64,000 nucleotides of DNA. Source: Uranotaenia lowii. Lineage: Eukaryota > Arthropoda > Insecta > Diptera > Culicidae. Both the position numbers and the translations under genes were made by a program. The notes beneath the pieces are model-generated. The model was not told the DNA's origin. It made no database searches and saw only the letters and a list, made by a program, of their open reading frames with translations. The stretch is from positions 66,156,888-66,220,887 of the forward strand of contig NC_073692.1 of NCBI RefSeq assembly GCF_029784155.1, in the 5' to 3' direction. Position 1 is the stretch's first letter. The number at the start of each line of letters is the position of its first letter. This document shows, piece after piece, positions 41,760 to 52,669 of this stretch.

Positions 41760-42366
41760 CGTGTGTTACTTGAATACTATAGTGTTCATCAGCAAAAACA
41801 AAAAAAAATAGTAAGTGTGGGACCCAATTCGTGTTCCCTGTAACGATCGTATCGCGGTTTTTAGGGCTCAGCCGATAGTACCTGACGTCGGTGGCAAAAC
41901 GCAATCGCTCTCCAGTGATGGGGAAACATTTTCCTCTACCAGTTCCTGGCAGCGGTCGTGTAGAAGGCCGACAGTTCCTGGAATTGGGAAAAGTACACCT
42001 ATTCTGGCTGCCCGGGAAATCGACGTGGGTCTCGACGTTCTTTTACACGATCCTGGCAGGATTCCACAGGAAACTAGCATTATGGTAAGTCAGCTTATGA
42101 TAGATTTATGTCATGATATTGAGTAAATTTTCTCTCCACAAGATCAATCTTCGCCGGGTGCAGAAGCACGGACGTCTTCGGGGACCGATTAGTTAAGACG
42201 CACAATTTCCTGGGCAACCATGCATAAAGATGCAAAACGAACAACAGCTGAGGAAACAGGACGCGGATATCGGGATTTCCGGTCAGGTTTTCTAGCATCA
42301 TGGCGGCTAAAACGCTATTCCGAAAAAGTGCTTCAGTTATGACAACTTCCAATATAAACAAAAATT
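41760..42366 (+). other. GC-rich insert of possible gene origin
   Basis: It differs in composition from the AT-rich repeat around it. A frame from 41815 runs 90 codons to ATTATG, followed by a canonical 5' splice motif GTAAGT (42085). A pyrimidine-rich CTCTCCACAAG acceptor lies about 60 bp on. At 42300 an ATG in ATCATGGCGG context starts MAAKTLFRKSASVMTTS, a mitochondrial-targeting-like N-terminus, soon ended by a stop. It could be a captured piece of host gene or promoter. No family recognised. Confidence 0.3.
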
Positions 42367-42816
42367 AAATGTACAATATTTATAGTTGACCTCAGTGAAT
42401 CAATCATAAAAATAAAATTGAATCTATCATATTTACAATTAAATCAATCATATTATTATAATTGAATTTATCATATTTATAATTACAACAATTATATTAT
42501 TATTGTTGAATCTATCATATTAATAATTAAATCAATCATATAATAATAATTGATTCTACTATAATTATTGTTGAATGTATAACATCAATCGTGCATTATA
42601 GTTGAATCTTTTATATTTATAGTTGAATGCACAAAATTAATCATACAACTATAGTTAAATGTATTTTACACATTGTTGACTGAACGAAATCAATCAGATT
42701 GTCTATTATATGTATTGTTGAAATTCTAATAATTATAGTTAGCCGAGAAGCAATCAGATATTTGATTGAATATAAGTGGATTATTGTTGGAAATACTATA
42801 CTTTTTTCTTCGTGAT

Positions 42817-43424
42817 GGAGAAAAAAAAATTAAATATCATATATTTCTTTGGAAATTTTTTTTTTAAATATAAAGTACACCATATGAAAGCTTACTCTAA
42901 ATGCTATCATTTGAACCATTCAAAGTTTTGTCACACTTAACTTATCTATGACAAAAAATGGGTTAAATATTATTTTTTTCAAGAGTCAAAAACTTTAAAG
43001 CCTTGCAAAAAAAAAAATCCCTGCATTTCCCCATAATATTTTCAATATCAAGATCTAGTTTAAAGTCCTTAAAATACAATGAAAGATTCCAGGCACCTTG
43101 AAGCACCGTTTTTTGAGTTAAAGTCAAATAAAGCTGAAAATATCATGCAAATGGGTAATTTTTACAAAATAATTAATAATTTTGACCCATCAATGAGTAT
43201 AAATTCAACAAAGTAGATGTTTGTTTGTCAAAAAAAATATTTCCCATGATTGATCAATCATTTCACACATGTTTCTTTTGAGTTTCATGAAATGTCTTCA
43301 TGATATTTATCATTTAATGATCAATTAGTCCAAAACCCGGTTTTCAAAAGAAATAACAGTAGGGTCAAAAATAACACCAAGCATTCTACTTTAAAAGTTG
43401 TTTATACAAAATTTTTGTAAGAAT
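42817..43424. other. AT-rich intergenic stretch
   Basis: No gene or element recognised. Confidence 0.4.
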
Positions 43425-44183
43425 TTATTTTAAGTAAGTTAAAACAGTAATTTTCATACAAGATTTTAAAAAATTACAAAACAGTCCAAAACACCTAATC
43501 ATACTTATTGCCGCCTCATTGTATGGAACTGCCCCATAGTGGATTGGCCATGCCTCGGGGCAGTTTGGCGGATTTATGTTTTTAAGCACAAAACAGACGT
43601 TTTGGCTTTTTTGATCATCGGCAATAAACGCTTCTGGAGGCATTCCTTGAAATAGTTCTGGGTATTCATTGTTTCCGATGTAACGTACGGGCTAGATATT
43701 TTTCCGCACTCGCAAATTGACTGCCACGCCATCACCTTCTTGCCAAGTTTTTCGGTGAAAATGGCCTTCTCCGTTTCAGGGATATTCTCATTCTTGCGTA
43801 CATGAGGTATTGTGGCCATGGAAGGGTTTTATAGTCCAATTTCACATAAGTTTAATCGTCCATGATAATGCTCCCAAAACTTTTGCAAAATATTGAATCA
43901 TACAGCTTCCGGGCTCTTGGATTGACAGAAGCGGCTTGATTTGGGTGCCGTTTAGGTTTTTTTCTGCTTCCAGTACGTCTTGAGCCCAAGTTACTCTTTA
44001 GCACGCATCACGTTAAACGTCGAGGTCCCGACTTTTCTCGCCACATCACGAACGGAAGCCGATGGTTTCTGTTTGAAGGCATCCCTGACCTTTTTGTCGA
44101 TAGCAGGACTTTCAGCACTTATAGGACCAGATTTTCGACCACTCCTCGGTTCATCTTCAAATGTACAATCTTTCTTGTAGTTC
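43425..44183 (-). pseudogene. Second ITmD37E transposase, degraded
   Basis: Minus strand order: N-terminal HTH region (DEPRSGRKSGPISAESPA, then VRDVARKVGTSTFNVMRAKE, 44150-43991); catalytic start IIMDD followed by a stop (about 43860); KKVMAWQSICECG; YFKECLQKRLLP; and a remnant NPPNCPEAWPI. Frameshifts and stops are frequent, and the second catalytic Asp is lost. Clearly related to the copy at 930-2158. Confidence 0.75.
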
Positions 44184-46672
44184 TTGTCATTTTTGTCCTT
44201 TTTGTCATTTTTGTCATTTTTGTCATTTTTGTCATTTTTGTCAATTTTGTCATTTTTGTCATTTTTGTCATTTTTGTCATTTTTGTCATTTTTGTCATTT
44301 TTGTCATTTTTGTCATTTTTGTCATTTTTGTCATTTTTGTCATTTTTGTCATTTTTGTCATTTTTGTCATTTTTGTCATTTTTGTCATTTTTGTCATTTT
44401 TGTCATTTTTGTCATTTTTGTCATTTTTGTCATTTTTGTCATTTTTGTCATTTTTGTCATTTTTGTCATTTTTGTCATTTTTGTCATTTTTGTTATTTTT
44501 GTCATTTTTGTCATTTTTGTCATTTTTGTCATTTTTGTCATTTTTGTCATTTTTGTCATTTTTGTCATTTTTGTCATTTTTGTCATTTTTGTCATTTTTG
44601 TCATTTTTGTCATTTTTGTCATTTTTGTCATTTTTGTCATTTTTGTCATTTTTGTCATTTTTGTCATTTTTGTCATTTTTGTCATTTTTGTCATTTTTGT
44701 CATTTTTGTCATTTTTGTCATTTTTGTCATTTTTGTCATTTTTGTCATTTTTGTCATTTTTGTCATTTTTGTCATTTTTGTCATTTTTGTCATTTTTGTC
44801 ATTTTTGTCATTTTTGTCATTTTTGTCATTTTTGTCATTTTTGTCATTTTTGTCATTTTTGTCATTTTTGTCATTTTTGTCATTTTTGTCATTTTTGTCA
44901 TTTTTGTCATTTTTGTCATTTTTGTCATTTTTGTCATTTTTGTCATTTTTGTCATTTTTGTCATTTTTGTCATTTTTGTCATTTTTGTCATTTTTGTCAT
45001 TCTTGTCATTTTTGTCATTTTTGTCATTTTTGTCATTTTTGTCATTTTTGTCATTTTTGTCATTTTTGTCATTTTTGTCATTTTTGTCATTTTTGTCATT
45101 TTTGTCATTTTTGTCATTTTTGTCATTTTTGTCATTTTTGTCATTTTTGTCATTTTTGTCATTTTTGTCATTTTTGTCATTTTTGTCATTTTTGTCATTT
45201 TTGTCATTTTTGTCATTTTTGTCATTTTTGTCATTTTTGTCATTTTTGTCATTTTTGTCATTTTTGTCATTTTTGTCATTTTTGTCATTTTTGTCATTTT
45301 TGTCATTTTTGTCATTTTTGTCATTTTTGTCATTTTTGTCATTTTTGTCATTTTTGTCATTTTTGTCATTTTTGTCATTTTTGTCATTTTTGTCATTTTT
45401 GTCATTTTTGTCATTTTTGTCATTTTTGTCATTTTTGTCATTTTTGTCATTTTTGTCATTTTTGTCATTTTTGTCATTTTTGTCATTTTTGTCATTTTTG
45501 TCATTTTTGTCATTTTTGTCATTTTTGTCATTTTTGTCATTTTTGTCATTTTTGTCATTTTTGTCATTTTTGTCATTTTTGTCATTTTTGTCATTTTTGT
45601 CATTTTTGTCATTTTTGTCATTTTTGTCATTTTTGTCATTTTTGTCATTTTTGTCATTTTTGTCATTTTTGTCATTTTTGTCATTTTTGTCATTTTTGTC
45701 ATTTTTGTCATTTTTGTCATTTTTGTCATTTTTGTCATTTTTGTCATTTTTGTCATTTTTGTCATTTTTGTCATTTTTGTCATTTTTGTCATTTTTGTCA
45801 TTTTTGTCATTTTTGTCATTTTTGTCATTTTTGTCATTTTTGTCATTTTTGTCATTTTTGTCATTTTTGTCATTTTTGTCATTTTTGTCATTTTTGTCAT
45901 TTTTGTCATTTTTGTCATTTTTGTCATTTTTGTCATTTTTGTCATTTTTGTCATTTTTGTCATTTTTGTCATTTTTGTCATTTTTGTCATTTTTGTCATT
46001 TTTGTCATTTTTGTCATTTTTGTCATTTTTGTCATTTTTGTCATTTTTGTCATTTTTGTCATTTTTGTCATTTTTGTCATTTTTGTCATTTTTGTCATTT
46101 TTGTCATTTTTGTCATTTTTGTCATTTTTGTCATTTTTGTCATTTTTGTCATTTTTGTCATTTTTGTCATTTTTGTCATTTTTGTCATTTTTGTCATTTT
46201 TGTCATTTTTGTCATTTTTGTCATTTTTGTCATTTTTGTCATTTTTGTCATTTTTGTCATTTTTGTCATTTTTGTCATTTTTGTCATTTTTGTCATTTTT
46301 GTCATTTTTGTCATTTTTGTCATTTTTGTCATTTTTGTCATTTTTGTCATTTTTGTCATTTTTGTCATTTTTGTCATTTTTGTCATTTTTGTCATTTTTG
46401 TCATTTTTGTCATTTTTGTCATTTTTGTCATTTTTGTCATTTTTGTCATTTTTGTCATTTTTGTCATTTTTGTCATTTTTGTCATTTTTGTCATTTTTGT
46501 CATTTTTGTCATTTTTGTCATTTTTGTCATTTTTGTCATTTTTGTCATTTTTGTCATTTTTGTCATTTTTGTCATTTTTGTCATTTTTGTCATTTTTGTC
46601 ATTTTTGTCATTTTTGTCATTTTTGTCATTTTTGTCATTTTTGTCATTTTTGTCATTTTTGTCATTACTCAT
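43991..46672 (-). other. Open frame: (Asn-Asp-Lys)n joined to transposase HTH
   Basis: An ATG at 46672 opens 893 codons: about 277 NDK tripeptides followed by the DNA-binding N-terminus of the ITmD37E transposase, ending at 43991. The frame is open because the satellite period (9 bp) is a multiple of three. Nothing indicates it is expressed; treated as a by-product of the repeat. Confidence 0.4.
44184..46666. repeat. 9-bp satellite (TTTTTGTCA)n, about 276 copies
   Basis: About 2.48 kb of head-to-tail 9-mers with only about four substitutions seen (near 44196, 44244, 44494 and 45002), most near the left end. It lies within the N-terminal coding region of an ITmD37E pseudogene. Extreme uniformity implies recent expansion or ongoing homogenisation. 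Assembly length may be unreliable. Confidence 0.95.
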
Positions 46673-48288
46673 TTAAGATTTTTACTTTTAAAAAATCAAA
46701 TCTTGATTCAGTACCTCCCAAGAAGGAACCAAAAGCGCACATCGAAGTGCACTAATCGATTCACTTGAATCATCAACCTGTTCGTTGATGCATAAAAATT
46801 AACCCATTGTTTTTCAAATTAAATATTCCGCCTTCCTTCCTCGCAGGAAAAGGCGACTCAGCTACAAAAGAAAGAACGTCGTCTCGGTTCATTTTCCATA
46901 TTTCTCGCGGCACACCACACATGATCGTCGGAACCAACTCGATGACAATCCATTCAAAATCTGCCCCGAAGGGAGAAGCCAAGACGTTGTTGGAGCATGA
47001 AAAGACAAAAAAAATATATAAAAAACGCCTAACGCAACCAACCATATAGGTATGGAACATATTCTCATAATTTTTTGTACCCGATGATCCACCTTTTCAG
47101 CATGGATGAACCTGCCACACCAAAACGGTTCATCGGAACAGAAACAACTAATAGCGAAAAAAAAAAACTTAAATCAACGACGATGAAACGGTTTTCGATT
47201 TTTACCTTTTAGTGGGTTTTTTTTTTGTTCAATGTTTGCAGCATAGGAGTAGGAGGAGATGCGCACTTATGACCTGACGTTATTGCTTCGCGCGGCTGTT
47301 ATTATTGCTATTATGAATGTAAAGACGCGATCGTCGCGTTTTTGGCCGTTATAATTTTTTATGACTTGTTGCCCGTTTTGCCGTTGTTCTTTCTTACTCA
47401 GCCGATGAGGGTTTTCCGCGACGATCGCTTGCAAAGGAAATAAGCGATTTTTAGGGATCGGCCCCGGTTTGGCGTATAATATTCAAATCAATTTTCTTTT
47501 CCACCTTCCCTCTGGATTATTTCTTCCGCAAACCATTGCCATCCACCTGTAGCAGCATTTCGGGCGCACTGACTGTGGCCGAGGAACAAAAGAAATCCAT
47601 TTGTCATAAAAAAAATCGACGTAAAACCCTCCGAAGACAAGAAATCTTGCGGTGGTTTGGTACGTTTGCGTGTCATGACGTCGTGATGATTTTCGACATT
47701 TTTATGGAACGTCTCTTGTGAAAATTAGCTAACGTTTAGGCATGAATCGAATGGAAGATACGGACGGAGCAGGGAACAAATATGGGAGAGTTTCTACTTC
47801 GGGAAGACACCCAAAAATGTCTTTTTTGACTTTTCGGGGAAAGAATATCTACCAACCTACCTTATAATTACGGCATCATGCTCACGTGAGCAGCAAATAT
47901 GACAAATCCAGGTATGAATGGGTGCAGAATGGGTGATGGGCAAGCAGCAATCAACACGCATGAACGATTAGTTCAACAGTGTGGAAACGTGCCTATAGTC
48001 GGGGCAATCATCAAACATCTCAGAACACCCATTGAGGATTTCATTCTCTTAGACACATTGGTTGAATTTTATAAACCATTCTACACTGCAATTTTATATC
48101 ATTTCCTCATCTGTTGAATGAAAATATGAACTAATTATCTTTATCATATTTCCAGATTTGATTTCCATTTACCTCAATATCTTCTTCTTTTCTTTCTAAT
48201 CAGTTCTCAAATTTGTTTTTGAAGCGACTTTCAATGAAAAATGTTTTAATGCAAGTTATTCAAGTTGACATTTCTATTCGATCAAAAG
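46673..48288. other. Intergenic or intronic region
   Basis: 1.6 kb without a recognised gene. It includes a GC-richer segment (47230-47470) with a 12-bp inverted repeat GCGATCGTCGCG (47327-47338) / CGCGACGATCGC (47417-47428). Short frames on both strands at 46773-47060 show no domain. Confidence 0.4.
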
Positions 48289-48400
48289 TGGACTTGTGAT
48301 ATTGCTAAGTTGGCGAATCAGTTGCTTCTTGAACCGATATTCGCGAGTTCGATCCCAAGAGTAAACATCGAACACAGTTGTACCGGATAAGTAGAAAATA
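48289..48400 (+). mobile_element. tRNA-headed SINE (Feilai-like), head fragment
   Basis: A box TTGCTAAGTTGG (48302-48313) and B box GAGTTCGATCC (48345-48355). It aligns with the minus-strand SINE at 3566-3764 over about 110 bp, including AAGAGTAAACATCGAACACA. The 3' end and TSD are not clear. Confidence 0.7.
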
Positions 48401-48579
48401 TATCACATTTAATAAAAAAAATAGTTGTATTTTTCAACACTGAAGACAAATAAACTTAATTAAATTTATATGGCAACGTTTGTTATTTTGGCAACATTGA
48501 CGTGGCTGAGTGAATCTCTTAATTGGGATTCGTAAGAATAGTAAAATCACGACAGTGACGTAGTTGGTAAAATAAGCAC

Positions 48580-48870
48580 AGAGAGCGCAGATTGTCAAGA
48601 CTGCTACTACGAAAAAATTGTTTCTGATTCGGCTTCTGGTAGAAAGATTGATTGGCACAGGGTGCGCAGATTTTTGAAGCTGCTGCTACGAATAATTGTT
48701 TCTGATTCGGCCCCCCGGAAGAGACGGATTGGATTAGATTAGGAAGCTCAGATATTTAGCTGTTGATTGTTACTTTTGATTTGGTCTTCCGGTGGAAAAG
48801 GCGGATTGACTCAGGAAGCGCAGATTTTAAAAGGAGCTTTTGTTGATTGTTTTTTTTATTTGGTCTTCCT
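48580..48870 (+). repeat. Degenerate ~80-bp tandem repeat, four units
   Basis: Units share GCGCAGATT, a GCTACTACGAA-like segment, TTGTTTCTGATTCGG, a TTCCGGTRGAAA-like segment and GATTGG. Units diverge increasingly to the right. No coding content recognised. Confidence 0.65.
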
Positions 48871-49434
48871 AACAATTGAGATGAAGGATGTATGACATCA
48901 TAATAAAATATATGCAGTGAAAGTCTCAGGCTTTGAAAAAATAATTGAGTGATCAATTTTCAGATAATAATACATATCTTTGTACTGAACTTAGGAACTC
49001 CAGTATCAGCTTTTTTTTAAGTGGTTGCTTCTTTATTATATTGCAATTTGATTTCAAATGCTGCCTACAAAATAAAACTTAATTTCGATTTTTTTTATAA
49101 ATTCCATTCATTTTTTGAAGGTGTAGCAAAGCGCACCAGGTCAGCTGGTTGCCATATAAAGAAAACATCACCCTTCAGTGGTATTTTTTGTGAGAGTTAG
49201 ACATTTTTAGCCACGTCATGTTTTACATTTTCATTCAGTTGAGTTATCTTATCGCAGTATGAGGTAGGGCATCCCTGTCTATCCTCGCTCGATTATAGAC
49301 GTTACAAAATCGTTGCAAAATATTCATATTCAAACTTTCTTTTCTTTACCGTACCTCTTTACTTTACTCATATACAACTCACAATCAAATTACCCTTAAC
49401 CCACTTGTGTATTTAATCTGCAAACATTATCGTA
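48871..49434. other. AT-rich intergenic stretch
   Basis: No gene or element recognised before the start of the RTE leader. Confidence 0.4.
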
Positions 49435-50572
49435 TGTCTGTTCTCCATGTCAGGGGCGGCGTGCGGAGTGCAACAACGTTCTGGTGGTTTTCGGGACCCA
49501 AAACGCAACATCACGACGGTCCTTATGCAAGATAGTGGGGTAAGCTGCGGGCCTTGTGAGCCCGTGATTACAAAAAACATAAGCAACGAACAACAAATTT
49601 TGGATGGAAACCGGCTAAGACCCACGCGACGAAAAGGGACTAGCAATTGGAAACTTGGAACATGGAACTGCAGATCTTTAAATTTTGTGGGCAGTACCCA
49701 CGTGCTCTCCAACGAATTGAAGAGCCGCAAATTCGACATCGTAGCGCTGCAGGAGGTATGCTGGAAGGGCTCCACGGTACGAACGTATCCAGATGGTCGT
49801 GCCATCTACCAGAGCTGCGGCAACACACACGAGCTTGGAACAGCTTTTATAGTGATGGGAAAGATGCAAAAGCGCGTGATCGGGTGGTGGCCGATCAACT
49901 CACGAATGTGCCGGTTGAGAATTAAGGGCCGGTTCTTCAACATCAGCATCATCAACGTGCACAGCCCTCACCTCGGAAGTACCGGTGACGACAAAGACGT
50001 ATTTTACGCGCAGCTGGAGCGTGAATATGACCGTTGCCCAAAGATGATATCAAGATCGTCATCGGATCAAATTGGACGCGAAGCAGGAAAGATTGGGTTG
50101 ATGGTTTATACTCTTGGACGAAGTACATGCTGGCCTGTGGATCCAAGACCGACCGGACCCGCTTGTCCAGTAATAACAAGGTCACGATCGACGGCGACGA
50201 GCTGGAGATAGTCGACGAGTGTTAAGGAGAACAAAGTGTTGATGCGAAGGATGAACCACGAGCTCGCGCAACTCTACCGCGAACCCAGTATCCAGAAGGC
50301 GGTGAAGGCTGGCCGGATACTGTGGGCAGGACATTTTGGGAAAATGCCGGACGATTGTCCAGCTAAACAGGTGTTCGCTGCCAATCCGGTAGGAACGAGA
50401 TGAGCATGGGCGTAACGAGCAAGGTGGTTAGACTAAGTGAAGCGTGATCTGGCGAATGTGAGATGTTCGAGAAATTGGAGAACGGTTGCCATGGACCAAG
50501 TGTGTTTTTGGAATTATGTTAGAAATTCAAGTTATATCATGAGACGAAATACTATAAAAATAAATATTCATA
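49435..50572 (+). pseudogene. RTE-like LINE (family A), internally deleted
   Basis: It begins with the leader motif CATGTCAGGGGCGGC, then an endonuclease N-terminus (GTWNCRSLNF; KFDIVALQEVCWKGSTVRTY; HELGTAFIVMGKMQKRVIGW). At about 50060 most of the endonuclease and RT is missing, leaving KYMLACGSK and DGDELEIVDE. At about 50215 it jumps to the 3' end, also seen at 27530-27900. The second deletion lies between two CGACGAG motifs, which fits microhomology-mediated deletion. Ends in AATAAATATT. Confidence 0.75.
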
Positions 50573-50574
50573 TA

Positions 50575-51840
50575 TCTGTATGTTTGTTTATTTGTTTGTT
50601 TGTTTGTTTGTCCTCTATAGACTCAGCCGTCTTAAGAGCTAGAGGTCTGAAATTTGGCATGGATGCTCATTAGAACCAGGAATGATGAAAAATGTTCTCA
50701 GATTTTCGGATGACCACTTTGTCCATACCAGACAAATATTGTTTTCGCGATATTGACGATACTTTTCGTCGGATTGTGAGAAATTTGCACGTGAGTGTTT
50801 TGAAAGACGAGCAATCGATTTCATGTGTCATATTTTGTGAAAGGGGTCAGCCAAAGGGGTCGTCCATATTAACTGTTGGCTGTTTTTGCGATATTGACGT
50901 TATTATACATCGTATTCAGATGAAAATTGGTACACGATAGTTCTGAGTGACGTGTAATCGATTTCAAGTATCAAATTCAGTGTAAGGGGTTGGCTAAAGA
51001 GGTCGTCCATATTAACCTTTCAATATCTTAGTGATACTGACGTTATTATACATCGGATTGGGAAGAAAATTTGCACATAGGAGTTATTAGGGACAAACAA
51101 TTGATTTCCCTTATCCAAATTAAATGCAGGGGTCGACCAAAGGGGTCGTCCATATTTACAATTTACTGTTAATGCGATATTGTCGTTATTATACATCGGA
51201 TTCAGATAAAAATTGGTACACGTGAGTTTTGTGGGACGGGCAATCAATTTGAGGTATTAAATTTAGTGTAAGGGGCCAACGAAGGGGGTCGTCCATATAA
51301 ACCTTTCAATATTTTTGCAATATCGTCGTTAGCATACATCGGATTGGAATAAAAATTTGCACACGGTAGTTTTCAGGGACGGGCAATCGATTTCAGATGT
51401 CAAATGTTTTGCCAGGGGTCGACGAAAGGGGTCGTCCAAATTAGTGAATTTTTCGCTGCTTTTAGGAATATTGACGTTATTATGCAATGGATTGCTTTGA
51501 AAATTTACACAGGGTTGTTTTGAGGGAAGGGCAATCGATTTCAGATATCAAAGAGTGTGTAAGGGGCCACCCAAAGGGGTTTAACTTTTTGGCAATAAAT
51601 GCGTTGTTATGCAACGATCGATTTGAAATTTAAACACGAGGATTTCTTCGGCACGGTTGATTGATTCTTTATTTAAAACTTAGTAGCAGACGACAGAAAA
51701 AATGATCGTCCAATATTTATTATTACTTAACAAAAAAATCGGAAATACATCTCGAAAATGCTTGGCAATGACTTTCATACGAACTGTTCATGACATATTC
51801 CAAGTTGAAAGCGAAACGGAGTTCGTATGGGATCAGCTAG
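50575..51840 (+). mobile_element. Helitron-like non-autonomous element with 146-bp repeats
   Basis: It starts TCTGTATG after an A and ends GATCAGCTAG before a T, matching Helitron termini (TC...CTAG, A/T target). Inside (about 50740-51680), about six units of roughly 146 bp repeat, each with GGGGTCGTCCATATT, GATATTGACGTTATTATACATCGGATT and CAATCGATTTC-like segments. A 5' fragment of the same family is at 6965-7134. No helicase gene, so non-autonomous; assignment is by ends only. Confidence 0.55.
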
Positions 51841-52665
51841 TTTAATATATATCTTATATTCCAGAAGCGAATTATTTTTCATGGCATCTAAGCTTCTAGC
51901 ACTGATCACACTGACAGGACACTTAGAACAAAAATTCGATCATTTTCTGGCTATTTTTTTATCAAATTTTGCAGGTTCGCAATACCGACCGTAGGTGTCT
52001 AACCTACCATTATTCCGATACAAATATCTGTAGGAAAAATGTACCTGTTTAGACCGATATTATCGTAGGCATTGCTTATTTTAAATAAAGTGAGGTGGCA
52101 GTTTCTAACTAGGATAGCATTTCTTCAAATTGATCGATGCGCACTCTGGAGTCGATATTGCGTACTGTTGGAAATATTGTCCAACAAACGAAATCAAGTG
52201 TCTAGTCAGTATGGTCAGAAGTGCTGCAAATAATCAGTGTCAGCTTTCAATATTCAATTGAATTTTCTGCAGCATGGGCTCAGTTCATTCCCATCTGAAT
52301 TCATCCGATAATGAACAGAAAGCTCAATCCCGAAAGCACTCTGCATACTCATTCACGATTCGGCAACATCGGTGGTCAATATGCATTCAGGCTCTTTGCA
52401 GGTTCATGAGATTATCCAATCTTCATTTTCAGTATCAAGCAAACATTGCTAAAAGTAAAAAAAGCTCAGTTCGATTATCATGATGTTTAGTTGAATGGTG
52501 ACAAAGCTTGTTCGATGCGCTAGACTTGCGGAAATTGAATAACTACTGCTGAGATTTCTATTTTTTAAGAATTTTGATAAAAGAAAAACGTCTTTTCTTT
52601 TGTACAGGTGGGAAGGTTGAGAAATAAGTGTTCGGGTTGGCCAGAAGAACGCTGGCGAGGGAACG
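51841..52665. other. Non-coding stretch
   Basis: A 69-codon frame at 52274 begins MGSVHSHL but has no recognised domain. Otherwise nothing seen. Confidence 0.4.
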
Positions 52666-52669
52666 TGTG

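Larger units (their letters stand above)
34852..42816. mobile_element. TIR element hosting a multi-level nest
   Basis: The left end ATCACGGAGAAAAAAG (34852) is matched by the inverted right end ATCACGAAGAAAAAAG (42816). The element's own sequence (34852-35242, 40168-40180, 41588-41760, 42366-42816) consists of variants of TTGATTCAACTGTAAATATGATAG repeated in both orientations. All else between has been inserted. TSD not determined; no transposase. Confidence 0.55.

Noticed and set aside
44184..46666. CRISPR-like array
   Set aside because: No spacers, 9-bp contiguous period, eukaryotic context.
44161..46755. Long plus-strand frames of CHF and LSF tripeptide repeats, and the minus-strand MTK frame
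   Set aside because: All follow from a 9-bp repeat without stop codons in those frames; no domain or promoter supports a gene.
46773..47060. Overlapping 80-95-codon frames on both strands
   Set aside because: No domain, signal or splice support; typical of chance frames.
50740..51680. CRISPR or gene-cluster reading of the 146-bp repeats
   Set aside because: Units are contiguous, diverged and non-coding inside a mobile element.
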